64,000 bases of DNA from Pseudomonas ceruminis (GTDB lineage: Bacteria > Pseudomonadota > Gammaproteobacteria > Pseudomonadales > Pseudomonadaceae): NCBI RefSeq assembly GCF_021602025.1, contig NZ_BQHW01000010.1, positions 1 to 64,000 on the forward strand, in the 5' to 3' direction. Made by a program: the position numbers and the translations under genes. Shown here in pieces: positions 24,664 to 31,798 of the stretch. How positions within the stretch are numbered: position 1 is the stretch's first letter; the number at the start of each line of letters is the position of its first letter. Under the pieces are notes generated by a model, which was not told where the DNA came from, did not search any database, and saw nothing but the letters and a program-made list of their open reading frames with translations.

Positions 24664-25460
24664 TTTCTTGCTACCCGGTAAGTCCCGTTGGGCTGGCGTA
24701 CAAGCCCTTCGGTGTGGTCAATCTTGTCGAGGTCGGTGTGATGAGATTGGCGGCTGGCGCCGGCCCCTGGTAGAACCTTGTCCGGGAACAGGCCCCTCCA
24801 ACCATTGCTGATGGACAGGTTGATCACCTTGTCGGGGTGTGGGTGCTTGGCTAGGTCTGCAGCCAGGCGCTTGCAACTGGTGGCCGTCAGCGGGTGCTTG
24901 ATCTCGCGGCGGTGCTGACACCAGTCAGCCCACACCTGTTCGCTCACGTTGGCCGGCTTGGCAGTCATCGGGTCGAACTTCTGAGCCTTCGTCTTCGGTG
25001 CCGAGGGAGCGTTAGCTCCCATCATTGGTTCTTTCTCTATTGATTGAGTAATAGAATCCTTTATTAAGTAGCTGTCGGTTTGCCCACAGTTCGGTAAACC
25101 CACACTTCGGTTAACCGAATATTCGGAAACCTGTAGGTTCGGTTCGTAGTGGACGATCACACGACGGCCGAGCACCTTGCCGGTCCCCTCCTCGCGCACC
25201 ACCTCATGGCTGACCAGGCCCAAATCCTTGAGGCACGCCATGGCCTTCGAATAGCGCTCACGACCGATTGCGAACCGGTCCTGCAGGTGCGAACCAATCA
25301 CCTTCCAGTCGCTGGAACGGGTCTGCAGGTAGGTCCAGATCGCCAGGGCATCCGGGTTGATGATCATGGCCACCACGTCGTTGCTCAATGAGCTGTACGG
25401 CGCCTGCTTGGCGTGGAAGGTCGTGGGCGTTGCTTTCTCCACATTCACTGGCTTGCTCAC
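24660..25460 (-). CDS. replication initiator, O-like, with winged-helix N-terminus
   Basis: The product has 266 residues. GTG at 25460 overlaps the preceding stop (GTGA) and has GAGGAG 9 bases upstream; the longer frame starting at 25736 would run through two other genes. Residues 18-110 (LSNDVVAMIINPDALAIWTYLQTRS ... IGRERYSKAMACLKDLGLVSHE) form a winged-helix of the type in phage initiators. The C-terminal domain (WADWCQHRREIKHPLTATSCKRLA) resembles those seen in DnaT/O-like proteins. Five 16-bp iterons lie within the coding sequence, which supports its role as origin-binding protein. Confidence 0.82.
   Translation of the reverse strand: MSKPVNVEKATPTTFHAKQAPYSSLSNDVVAMIINPDALAIWTYLQTRSSDWKVIGSHLQDRFAIGRERYSKAMACLKDLGLVSHEVVREEGTGKVLGRRVIVHYEPNLQVSEYSVNRSVGLPNCGQTDSYLIKDSITQSIEKEPMMGANAPSAPKTKAQKFDPMTAKPANVSEQVWADWCQHRREIKHPLTATSCKRLAADLAKHPHPDKVINLSISNGWRGLFPDKVLPGAGASRQSHHTDLDKIDHTEGLVRQPNGTYRVARK
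25026..25070. other. AT-rich stretch next to iterons, candidate unwinding element
   Basis: This part of the O-like gene reads GGTTCTTTCTCTATTGATTG and further TTAATAAAG-like sequence, clearly more AT-rich than its surroundings. It directly abuts the iteron array, as in lambda ori. Confidence 0.6.
25074..25153. repeat. five iterons with exact 16-bp period, candidate phage origin of replication
   Basis: Copies start at 25074, 25090, 25106, 25122 and 25138: GTCGGTTTGCCCACAG, TTCGGTAAACCCACAC, TTCGGTTAACCGAATA, TTCGGAAACCTGTAGG and TTCGGTTCGTAGTGGA. TTCGG is kept in four of five, with a weaker ACCCACA part. The period is 16, not a multiple of 3, so codon periodicity does not explain it. Lambda likewise has iterons inside gene O. 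Confidence 0.8.
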
Positions 25461-25687
25461 AGCTGCAGCTCCTCTGTGACCCGGCGCACGAAGGCGTCGT
25501 AGGTTTCGGCCATCTGGAAGCCTTGAAGCTCCAGCGCCTCGCGATACGCCTTCGCGCTTCCGTAAAGCGTCAAGCGCTCGCGCTCTGGCAGATCTCGGAA
25601 GGCCGAATAGGTTGGCCAGGGGCCGGTGATGATCGCTGCGCCAGCGCGCTGCTGGAGCGCCTGGGCAGGGTTTGGGGTCGGGGTCAT
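25457..25687 (-). CDS. unknown phage early protein of 76 residues
   Basis: The product starts MTPTPNPAQALQQRAGAAII and ends KAYREALELQGFQMAETYDAFVRRVTEELQL, amphipathic and helical. It is coupled at both ends by 4-base overlaps, which supports translation. It may be an early control or replication accessory protein; no family recognised. Confidence 0.68.
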   Translation of the reverse strand: MTPTPNPAQALQQRAGAAIITGPWPTYSAFRDLPERERLTLYGSAKAYREALELQGFQMAETYDAFVRRVTEELQL

Positions 25688-26247
25688 TGGAGAGTCTCCG
25701 ATCCAGCGCCGGTGATCTTGGCGACGTGCTGCGCAAGATCGGTCAGCGAGCCACCAGAAAGCCGCAGAACGAGTGAGCGCAGCGCTGTCACCGCATCCAG
25801 CGAAGAAACCCGCGCCTCGGCCATTTCAAGCGCCTGGGGTGAGTGGTTGCTGATCGTCTCGAACACCTTGTCGGCATAGTTGAACGACGCGCTGGCGAGC
25901 TGCAGAGTGGTCAGATGGTCGAAAACCTCGGGCCGCAGTGGCTCGCGCAGAGTGTTGACGATCGGAATGCTGAAGGTTGGCGGCTCACCACCCTCCAGCA
26001 GATGCCGACGCTCCTGCGCGAGGTGCTCGCCCGACACGACCGAAGCATCACTGCCGGTCTGTCGTTCGAACAGCACACTCAGCGCCAGGCTGGCGCCAAC
26101 CAGGCCGACATAGGTTTCGTCAAACTCGCGGATCTTGGCGCCATCGCTGACCACCTCGATTGCGTCCATGACGGCCTCGAAGGACAGCAACATCAGAGCC
26201 GAATTGGAGAAGCTCTCGAAATAGGCCTTGTTGATCACCTTGCTCAT
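25684..26247 (-). CDS. unknown phage early protein of 187 residues
   Basis: The protein begins MSKVINKAYFESFSNSALMLLSFEAVMDAI and is mainly helical and acidic. A region near residues 45-60 (VGLVGASLALSVLF) is hydrophobic but probably structural. It is coupled to both neighbours by ATGA overlaps. No family recognised. Confidence 0.68.
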   Translation of the reverse strand: MSKVINKAYFESFSNSALMLLSFEAVMDAIEVVSDGAKIREFDETYVGLVGASLALSVLFERQTGSDASVVSGEHLAQERRHLLEGGEPPTFSIPIVNTLREPLRPEVFDHLTTLQLASASFNYADKVFETISNHSPQALEMAEARVSSLDAVTALRSLVLRLSGGSLTDLAQHVAKITGAGSETLQ

Positions 26248-27065
26248 TGGGCATCCTCCAGCAGATCTGCATCACGGCTAGCCCACAATGCCTGGATTTT
26301 GGCGAATCCCTTGCCCGTTACGCGGCAGGTGAACTTCGTGCGCCGCTCGCCTGTGTCCGGGTCTTTGTAGGAGCTTGCAGAGGCAACCAAGTACCCCGCC
26401 TCGATCTTTGCTTGATAGGGCTGTCCATACCGATCGACCCAGCGCTTTTGTTTGAGGAAGTCGAACAGTCGGTTCTGACCAGTACCGATTGCTTGGGCCA
26501 CTTCGCGCACGTACATGACGTTGTGCGAAACCACCACTTGATCGTGGAACTCCACCTTCGGGGAATCAGCCGCGACCTTCTGCTCCAGCAGCAGGTTTTC
26601 ACTAGCCAGCTCCCTGTTATCGCCTTCCAGCGCCAGGCGTTTCTCGACGTTCTCCAGCAGCAACCCCTTGAGCACCGTCGGATCAGACAGCGCAGCCATT
26701 ACGTCGGCTTGCGGCCTGGCCAACCGCTGTTCGAGCTCGGTCATGTAGTCGAACACTGCGGCCTGCAGCTCGTAGCTGTATGACATGGCGAGCAGGCACG
26801 ACTCCCGCTTGGGAAGTGCGTAGCAGGGCCGCTCCTTGTTCTGAGTGTCTCGGTAGGTGCCCAGAAATTTCTGGGCACCTGTTTCACCCAGTACCTGCGG
26901 GACTTTCTCCAAAAAAGTGTAGTGCTCAAGCCTTGCGAAACCCTTGGATGGGAAAACCTGGCCAGCCAGGTCGGCCTGTCCCTTACGATGATTGTTGATG
27001 AAGTCGACCAACTCCAGGCTGGTCATGGTGACGGCATCGCCGCCTTGGAATTTGACGATGCTCAT
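26244..27065 (-). CDS. phage antirepressor with Rha-type and KilA-C (ANT) domains
   Basis: The protein has 273 residues. Residues 12-115 (VTMTSLELVDFINNHRKGQADLAGQVFPSKGF ... ALPKRESCLLAMSYSYELQAAVFDYMTELE) match the Rha-like regulator pattern. Residues 165-270 (VVSHNVMYVREVAQAIGTGQNRLFDFLKQKRWV ... CRVTGKGFAKIQALW) match the KilA-C/ANT domain. Such antirepressors interfere with repressors or host regulators and favour lytic growth. It is an early gene under the PR-like promoter, which fits. Confidence 0.9.
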   Translation of the reverse strand: MSIVKFQGGDAVTMTSLELVDFINNHRKGQADLAGQVFPSKGFARLEHYTFLEKVPQVLGETGAQKFLGTYRDTQNKERPCYALPKRESCLLAMSYSYELQAAVFDYMTELEQRLARPQADVMAALSDPTVLKGLLLENVEKRLALEGDNRELASENLLLEQKVAADSPKVEFHDQVVVSHNVMYVREVAQAIGTGQNRLFDFLKQKRWVDRYGQPYQAKIEAGYLVASASSYKDPDTGERRTKFTCRVTGKGFAKIQALWASRDADLLEDAQ

Positions 27066-27505
27066 GCAGTTGCTCCTTCGAGTACCATCCAGCGCTCAAG
27101 AATGATTTGCTCACGGAATTCGCAGCCGGCGACCCAGGACAGCAGTCCCTGGACTTCACGCTGCGCTTCAGGGTTGGTGATATCGCCGCCCATTTCCTCT
27201 ATGCGGATGGCGGACATGACACAGCGCCAGGCGGGATGGATGCTCAGGCCGGTGAGCGCCATCACCTGACGGTAAATCGCCAGCGAAATGTGCTCGAGGT
27301 CGATCAACTGCATCTGGTTAAGACGATGGCGGCGGGTGCGCGGCCCCTCCTCCGGCGCATCGATGATCCCGCTCACCTTCCAGTAGGCGCTGACCAGCGA
27401 CGGCAGATCCCCGCCAGTCGCAGTGGGATCGGGAACGTCGATATGGCGGCGGACCATCGCTGCAAGGTCGAGGGAAAGCTTGGCGATAGCGGGTGAGTTC
27501 TTCAT
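27062..27505 (-). CDS. unknown phage early protein of 147 residues
   Basis: The product begins MKNSPAIAKLSLDLAAMVRRHIDVPDP and contains a helical section MQLIDLEHISLAIYRQVMALTGLSIHPAW. Coupled by 4-base overlaps to the antirepressor and the upstream gene. No family recognised. Confidence 0.65.
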   Translation of the reverse strand: MKNSPAIAKLSLDLAAMVRRHIDVPDPTATGGDLPSLVSAYWKVSGIIDAPEEGPRTRRHRLNQMQLIDLEHISLAIYRQVMALTGLSIHPAWRCVMSAIRIEEMGGDITNPEAQREVQGLLSWVAGCEFREQIILERWMVLEGATA

Positions 27506-27882
27506 GCCGCACCTCCCGCGCCACGATTACGAGAGGAAGGTTTTTGTGGCGCGGAGCGTGGCAGGGTCTGGAGCTTGTAGTCTGCGCTCTCTTGTTCGTC
27601 GTGAAGGCGGCCGGCGGTGTCGGCAAGATGCTGAATCAACCAGCCAGTACTGGTTAGAGACTCAGCGCTCAGCTCGCCAGTAGTGCCAACCCAGGCCAAA
27701 AGCTCACCCATCGCGGCAATCCCGGAGGTCAGCAGCCCGGCAGTTTGCGAAGCTGCATCACTGATGCGCTTGAGTTGCTCGGCCTGCTCATCCGTGAGAA
27801 ATGCGCCCTCCTCCCAGGCCGAAGGGAACTGCTGATCAACGCGCAGCAAAAGCTCGCTGAAGCAAGGTGGTGTCTTACTCAT
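27502..27882 (-). CDS. unknown phage early protein of 126 residues
   Basis: ATG 27882 (MSKTPPCFSELLLRVDQQFPSAWEEGAFL) is chosen because it overlaps the end of the upstream frame; an upstream start at 27909 is possible. It is helical in the centre (QAEQLKRISDAASQTAGLLTSGIAAMGELLAW) and resembles DUF3077-like/DUF6124-like pseudomonad proteins in style only. The end of the gene contains an inverted repeat CCGCGCCAC ... GTGGCGCGG (27516-27524 / 27546-27554). Confidence 0.62.
   Translation of the reverse strand: MSKTPPCFSELLLRVDQQFPSAWEEGAFLTDEQAEQLKRISDAASQTAGLLTSGIAAMGELLAWVGTTGELSAESLTSTGWLIQHLADTAGRLHDEQESADYKLQTLPRSAPQKPSSRNRGAGGAA
27516..27554. repeat. 9-bp inverted repeat sharing GCGCCACGA with 18508-18542
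   Basis: CCGCGCCAC (27516-27524) and GTGGCGCGG (27546-27554) flank a 21-base loop at the end of the 126-residue gene. The shared motif GCGCCACGA occurs in the repeat at 18508-18542 too. Confidence 0.55.
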
Positions 27883-28208
27883 GGCCTGGCACCTCCACAC
27901 TGGAAGCACCGCCCTTCTCCACCGACCAAACGAGCGTGCTTACCGTCTCGCTCAAGAACTTGAGGGTCGACATCGCATCGCAGTAGACGAGCTCGCCGTA
28001 GTTGAGCGAGTCGTGCATGTGCTGACAGATCTGGCCCATGCCAGATGCGAGGACCTTGGCGGTATGCAGCGCGTCCTCTGCATTGATGCCCCCCCTCCAC
28101 CTTGAGCAGGTAAAGCCCGCGGTTGTCGATTGGGGTGTCGAGGAAAGAGCTCCCGACTGTCTTGATGGCTTGCGCCGGTGATGGCGCGGTGGTATTTTTT
28201 GGGTGCAT
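27875..28208 (-). pseudogene. DUF3077-like protein with a +1 frameshift in a G7 run
   Basis: Two overlapping frames look like one gene. The upstream frame starts at ATG 28208 (MHPKNTTAPSPAQAIKTVGS) and reads up to LYLLKVEGG. The other frame continues INAEDALHTAKVLASGMGQICQHM ... TLVWSVEKGG to the stop at 27875. They meet at a run of seven Gs on the minus strand (28089-28095); six Gs would restore one frame of about 110 residues. The joined sequence FRVxxG-IxxEDALxxA resembles DUF3077. It may be an inactivated gene, a sequencing error or phase variation. Confidence 0.7.
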
Positions 28209-28235
28209 GAATTCGTCTCCTTTCGACGAAGATTC

Positions 28236-28257
28236 AAAAAGTCCCTGCCAGGGGACT
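28236..28257 (-). terminator. intrinsic terminator downstream of cro, tR1-like
   Basis: On the minus strand AGTCCC-CTGGCA-GGGACT is followed by TTTT. It lies between the cro-like gene and the first downstream gene, as lambda tR1 does, so early transcription past this point needs read-through or antitermination. Confidence 0.75.
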
Positions 28258-28266
28258 GGTTAGAGA

Positions 28267-28292
28267 AACCCGCTTCCTACGGCGGGTTTTTT
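28267..28292 (+). terminator. plus-strand intrinsic terminator near cro
   Basis: AACCCGC (28267-28273) / GCGGGTT (28282-28288) followed by TTTTTT on the plus strand. It faces any plus-strand transcript entering the immunity region and can form a weaker hairpin on the minus strand. Confidence 0.7.
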
Positions 28293-28343
28293 GTTGCCTG
28301 GAGAAAAGTCAGCCAGACAACAAAAACTGGGATGCCCAGGCGC

Positions 28344-28640
28344 TCATGGGGAGGCCTGCGCGGTACTGGATGGATTAACAGCAGATTCAACGGACTGCTC
28401 GCACACGCAGTCGACAGGTAACCTTTCGTTCAAGGTTGGGGCAGGGTCTGGATACAGATCAGGCCGAAGCAGGCAGCGGGAAACGCCGGACTCAGCCTCA
28501 ATTCGAAGAACGTGTTTGGCTGGCACATGGCCGGTGGCGCACATGCGCTGAACGTTCTGAGGCGTGCAGCCAAGTTTTTTCGCCAGGTTGGTCTGGCTTC
28601 CCAGAGCCTCCACGGCGCTGGACATTGCTTCGATACTCAT
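28344..28640 (-). CDS. cro: Cro-like / YdaS-type helix-turn-helix regulator
   Basis: The protein has 98 residues: MSIEAMSSAVEALGSQTNLAKKLGCTPQNVQRMCATGHVPAKHVLRIEAESGVSRCLLRPDLYPD. Residues 6-60 form a single HTH of the YdaS/Cro type, with the R-PDLYP ending typical of that family. It is divergent from cI and shares the operator region. Expected to repress cI and open the lytic programme. Its start at 28640 has no strong Shine-Dalgarno sequence. Confidence 0.88.
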   Translation of the reverse strand: MSIEAMSSAVEALGSQTNLAKKLGCTPQNVQRMCATGHVPAKHVLRIEAESGVSRCLLRPDLYPDPAPTLNERLPVDCVCEQSVESAVNPSSTAQASP

Positions 28641-28696
28641 GGGCGGTCTCAGCGGACGTATGACATTGCTGCAGAGACTACAGCCGAAAAACTGTA

Positions 28697-28742
28697 ATTA
28701 CAAATGACATTTGCAATGCTGACTACAAGGAACGCTTGTAAT
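28697..28742. promoter_or_regulatory. OR-like operator pair between cro and cI
   Basis: Site 1 (28697-28717) reads ATTACAAAT-4-TTTGCAAT and site 2 (28723-28742) reads CTACAAGGAA-CGCTTGTAAT. Both are dyads with a TTACAA-type half-site. They fill most of the cro-cI spacer, and site 2 ends 2 bases before the cI start codon. CI and Cro are the likely ligands. Confidence 0.8.
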
Positions 28743-28744
28743 CT

Positions 28745-29512
28745 ATGGACATGAACACACCGACCATTGCACAGGCCATCTCTGAAGCTCGCGAAAAGCT
28801 GGGTATCAATCAATCAGAATTGGCCCGGCGACTGGGCATCACCCCTCAATCAGTCCAAGCCTGGGAATCAGGGCGATCGTTCCCGCGCTCATCTAAGTTC
28901 AAGGAAATAGCCAACGTCTTAGGCATCAGGCCACAGGTACTTCTGGTGGCCAGCGGTATGATGAACGTGAAGACGCCGGCTGAGTTTCTCGAGGGCCTTG
29001 CTCGAAGTGATCTCAAGCAGACAGCTGACACTCAGCTACCTGAGATCAGGGTATGGGATGAATCCACCCCTCTTGATGATGACGAGGTCTACGTCCCGCT
29101 CCTTCGCGAGGTAGAGCTATCCGCAGGATCAGGAAGGTTTGCCATCGAAGAGGGCCCAGTCTCGAAGCTCCGGTTTTCAAAGCAAGATCTGCGAGAAAAC
29201 GGCGTCCAGTTCTCAAACGCGAAGTGCGTAACGGTTAGCGGAAGCAGCATGCTGCCTGTCCTGAGGGACGGAGCGACGGTGGGCGTGAACATAGGTAAGA
29301 ACCAGTTGACCGATGTGGTCGATGGCGAGATGTATGCGATCAGCCATAACGGCCAACTCCGCATCAAGCAGGTATTTCGCCTTCCCAGCGGCCTGAGGCT
29401 GCGCAGCTTCAACCGTGATGACCATCCAGACGAAGACTACTCCTTCCAACAGCTGCAAGATCAGCAGGTCACCATACTCGGCCACGTCTTCTGGTGGGGA
29501 ATGTTCGCCTAA
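28745..29512 (+). CDS. cI: CI-like repressor, LexA/S24-type
   Basis: The protein has 255 residues. The HTH_3 domain occupies residues 9-62 (QAISEAREKLGINQSELARRLGITPQSVQAWESG). The S24 peptidase domain has the cleavage site Ala127-Gly128 in LSAGSG, catalytic Ser168 in SGSSMLP and Lys208 in GQLRIKQ. RecA-stimulated self-cleavage during SOS should induce the prophage. The ATG lies 2 bases after operator 2; the AAGGA 13 bases upstream is a weak RBS, and a leaderless transcript like lambda PRM is possible. Confidence 0.95.
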   Translation: MDMNTPTIAQAISEAREKLGINQSELARRLGITPQSVQAWESGRSFPRSSKFKEIANVLGIRPQVLLVASGMMNVKTPAEFLEGLARSDLKQTADTQLPEIRVWDESTPLDDDEVYVPLLREVELSAGSGRFAIEEGPVSKLRFSKQDLRENGVQFSNAKCVTVSGSSMLPVLRDGATVGVNIGKNQLTDVVDGEMYAISHNGQLRIKQVFRLPSGLRLRSFNRDDHPDEDYSFQQLQDQQVTILGHVFWWGMFA

Positions 29513-29554
29513 CCACCGCATCAGTCCGCACGAGCGGCCTTTTTTGCAAGCCAA

Positions 29555-29594
29555 ATTACAAATTTCGTTTGCAATTGAAAATTACAAGTTGTAA
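29555..29594. promoter_or_regulatory. OL-like operators downstream of cI
   Basis: Site 29555-29575 reads ATTACAAAT-4-TTTGCAAT and matches operator 1 between cro and cI in both arms. A second dyad TTACAAGTTGTAA lies at 29582-29594. They lie just upstream of the rightward operon (start 29631), so the same repressor probably silences both arms. Confidence 0.78.
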
Positions 29595-29630
29595 CTTCCG
29601 CTCCATAGCAACCAGCATGGGGCAACGAAG

Positions 29631-30020
29631 ATGCACACTGAGACGATCACTGCAAACGGGCTTGTCGGCTTCCTCGGTCGAGGAGCCGCGCCCCGCGAGC
29701 TGGAATGCCTCATGGCAGTCGCATCTGGCCTTACCTCCAAGGAAGCAGCCAAGAGCCTTGGCATATCAGCAGGATCGATCGACAAGCGCCTGCTCGCCCT
29801 GACCACAAAACTCGGCGTACAACGCCGCGCAGCTCTGGTGGCGGAAGCGTTCAAGCGGCAGATCATCAGTCCGGCCATCATCGCCCTCTGCGCCATCCTG
29901 GTCGGCCACTCCGTTACCAGCACCACCGAAGAATTCACCCGCGTCCGCCGACCAGGCGATCGCAGCATCGCCTCATCACGGATCTACCGGCGCGCCGAGT
30001 GCGCCTTGGCGGTGGCGTGA
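29631..30020 (+). CDS. LuxR/GerE-type helix-turn-helix protein, possible PL-operon regulator
   Basis: The product has 129 residues. Residues 20-78 (PRELECLMAVASGLTSKEAAKSLGISAGSIDKRLLALTTKLGVQRRAALVAEAF) form a GerE-like HTH. A hydrophobic helix SPAIIALCAILVG (about 84-97) follows, perhaps a membrane anchor. There is no receiver or autoinducer domain. It is the first gene after the OL-like operators. RBS GGGGCAACG is weak. Function is unknown. Confidence 0.78.
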   Translation: MHTETITANGLVGFLGRGAAPRELECLMAVASGLTSKEAAKSLGISAGSIDKRLLALTTKLGVQRRAALVAEAFKRQIISPAIIALCAILVGHSVTSTTEEFTRVRRPGDRSIASSRIYRRAECALAVA

Positions 30021-30111
30021 CGCCTTCCGCCTGAACTGACCCATCACTGATTTTTGCGAAAGCCATCAACCGCGGCATGCCCTCGGCTTGCCTGGAAAAA
30101 GGAGATTCACC

Positions 30112-30696
30112 ATGAAGCAAGCGCCATTGGTCCAGGCCAAGAACCTGCACCTGACCTTCAACTTGTTCTCACCAGAGTCACAGCCAACTGTCGCCCAGTT
30201 CCTGGAAAGCCTTTCCGAACCGGTCGCCGAGGCTGCGCTCACCCCTCCCGCCATCGGTGAGTACTGGCCTGGCCAAGGCGGCATCTACGGCGGTCTGCGT
30301 CTTTACCCTGAAGGCATGTGCCACCTCATCTTCGCCGCTCAGGACGTAGGCAAGCACGCCTATAGCGAGCACGGCACCAAGGTCGAAGCTACCAGCCAGA
30401 TCGATGGTCGCGCCAACACCGCCATCCTGGTCAATCGCGACGGGTCGCACCCAGCAGCCGACGCTGCATACGCCTTTACCTGCGACGGTCACGCCGATTT
30501 CTACCTCCCAGCCTCCGGCGAGCTGCACCACGGCTACCTGTACCTGCCTGCGTCGTTCGAGAAGGCCTGGTACGTGTCGAGCTCGCAGCGCTCCGCCTAC
30601 GGCGCCTACAACATGGACTTTGAGGTTGGCTGCCTCGGCGGCAACCGCAAGAACTACGAGTTTCTCGTCCGCCCCGTCCGCAGAATTCTTCAGTAA
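30112..30696 (+). CDS. DUF1566 (Lcl-like C-type lectin fold) protein
   Basis: The protein has 194 residues. The ATG at 30112 has GGAGATTCACC upstream. The C-terminal half shows IGEYWPGQGGIYGGL, LPASGELHHGYLYLPASFEKAWYVSSSQRSAYGAYNMDF and a terminal VRPVRRIL, the pattern of DUF1566/Lcl lectin-fold proteins. Some members are targets of diversity-generating retroelements, but no reverse transcriptase is nearby. Its role in the early phage operon is not known. Confidence 0.7.
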   Translation: MKQAPLVQAKNLHLTFNLFSPESQPTVAQFLESLSEPVAEAALTPPAIGEYWPGQGGIYGGLRLYPEGMCHLIFAAQDVGKHAYSEHGTKVEATSQIDGRANTAILVNRDGSHPAADAAYAFTCDGHADFYLPASGELHHGYLYLPASFEKAWYVSSSQRSAYGAYNMDFEVGCLGGNRKNYEFLVRPVRRILQ

Positions 30697-30768
30697 TTCA
30701 GTTCTTCATTTCTTCCGCTGGGCGCACGCCCGGCGGCCAGAATCAGCCAATCTCGAAGGAGCCGCACC

Positions 30769-30990
30769 ATGGCCTTTGATAGTCACAGCCTCGACAAATT
30801 TGTTGTCCGCCTGCCGGACGGGATGCGCGACCAGGTAGCAGCGGCAGCGGCTGCCGACGACCGCAGCATGAACAGCTTAATCGTGAAGGCTCTCCGCGAG
30901 TACCTGGACATGCAGCGGCGCCAGCAGGTGCTGATCGGAGCTCTTGTGCTGGCAAACCAGATTCAGGGACAGCAGGAGCAGCAGCCATGA
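30769..30990 (+). CDS. Arc-like ribbon-helix-helix protein
   Basis: The product has 73 residues. MAFDSHSLDKFVVRLPDGMRDQVAAAAAADDRSMNSLIVKALREYLDMQ is a typical Arc/MetJ-type ribbon-helix-helix DNA-binding domain. The tail is glutamine-rich. It is coupled to the next small gene (4-base overlap). It may regulate the early operon. Confidence 0.9.
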   Translation: MAFDSHSLDKFVVRLPDGMRDQVAAAAAADDRSMNSLIVKALREYLDMQRRQQVLIGALVLANQIQGQQEQQP

Positions 30991-31136
30991 AGCAAGTCGA
31001 CCTGCTCCTGCTGCTGTGGGATGCCCTGCAGCAGCGCTCGACAACCTTTGGCCAGGTCGCCGCTTTGTCCGCCGCGTGCGGGCTCGACGGGCGCCGGGTG
31101 CTGGCTGATCACTTCCGGGGGCAATCATGCGCATGA
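30987..31136 (+). CDS. small phage protein of 49 residues
   Basis: The short ORF from ATG 30987 reads MKQVDLLLLLWDALQQRSTT and ends ADHFRGQSCA. It overlaps both neighbours (ATGA with the ribbon-helix-helix gene; 10 bases with the next gene), the signature of a coupled gene. No family recognised. Confidence 0.55.
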   Translation: MKQVDLLLLLWDALQQRSTTFGQVAALSAACGLDGRRVLADHFRGQSCA

Positions 31137-31798
31137 AGCCCGAACACTTTGACCGCCTGGTCGAACTCAGCTGCCGTGAAGGCCTGTCGCTGCGCACCTA
31201 CTTGATCATGATGCGCCGGGCGCTTCGCCACGTCATCGCTGAAGACGACCGGGAGCGCCTGGATGCTAGCAAAGGCATGCGTGCATTCAAGCGCAACTTG
31301 CCATGGAGCCAGTCCGTTATGGACAGGTACGCCGAGGCTTGCCGAGCACTGCAGCAGCACAACCGCGAACTGCTGGTCATGTACGGCTGCTACCTGCGCG
31401 ACCACCATGTCGCGCTTGAAGCTGAGCTCGGCTGGGACGGTCTGTGCGATGTGCTGTGCGTAAACCCTGCGCACCGCGCCGAGGCATCGGAAGCCGACAA
31501 AGGTCTGTTCGGTATCACTTGGATCGGCGGCCAGTTCGAGGATAGCGCCACCTACTACGGCAGCGACGACACCGGCAAAGGGCCGATCACTCGAGCCATC
31601 AACGCGGCGATGACGGAATGGATGATCAACAACATGGACAAGCTGCCGGATCCATTCGCGCCCGATGGCCCCTTCTACGGCGTGCCGACTTACTACCAAC
31701 AACCCGACGGTCGCATGGCTCGCCAGAGCGCCCCTCTGGTGGTGCATGACGAACAGGGCAGCCGGATCGTTACGCGCAAGATTGAGGTGAGCAAATGA
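31127..31798 (+). CDS. unknown phage protein of 223 residues
   Basis: The product begins MRMKPEHFDRLVELSCREGLSLRTYLIMMRRALRHVI with a basic helical region. The middle has YGCYLRDHHVALEAELGWDGLCDVLCVN and the C-terminus is less structured. The start overlaps the previous stop. No domain recognised. Confidence 0.65.
   Translation: MRMKPEHFDRLVELSCREGLSLRTYLIMMRRALRHVIAEDDRERLDASKGMRAFKRNLPWSQSVMDRYAEACRALQQHNRELLVMYGCYLRDHHVALEAELGWDGLCDVLCVNPAHRAEASEADKGLFGITWIGGQFEDSATYYGSDDTGKGPITRAINAAMTEWMINNMDKLPDPFAPDGPFYGVPTYYQQPDGRMARQSAPLVVHDEQGSRIVTRKIEVSK

Noticed and set aside
29521-29550. Terminator after cI (GGCC TTTTTT)
   Set aside because: There is a T run (29540-29545) but no convincing stem before it.
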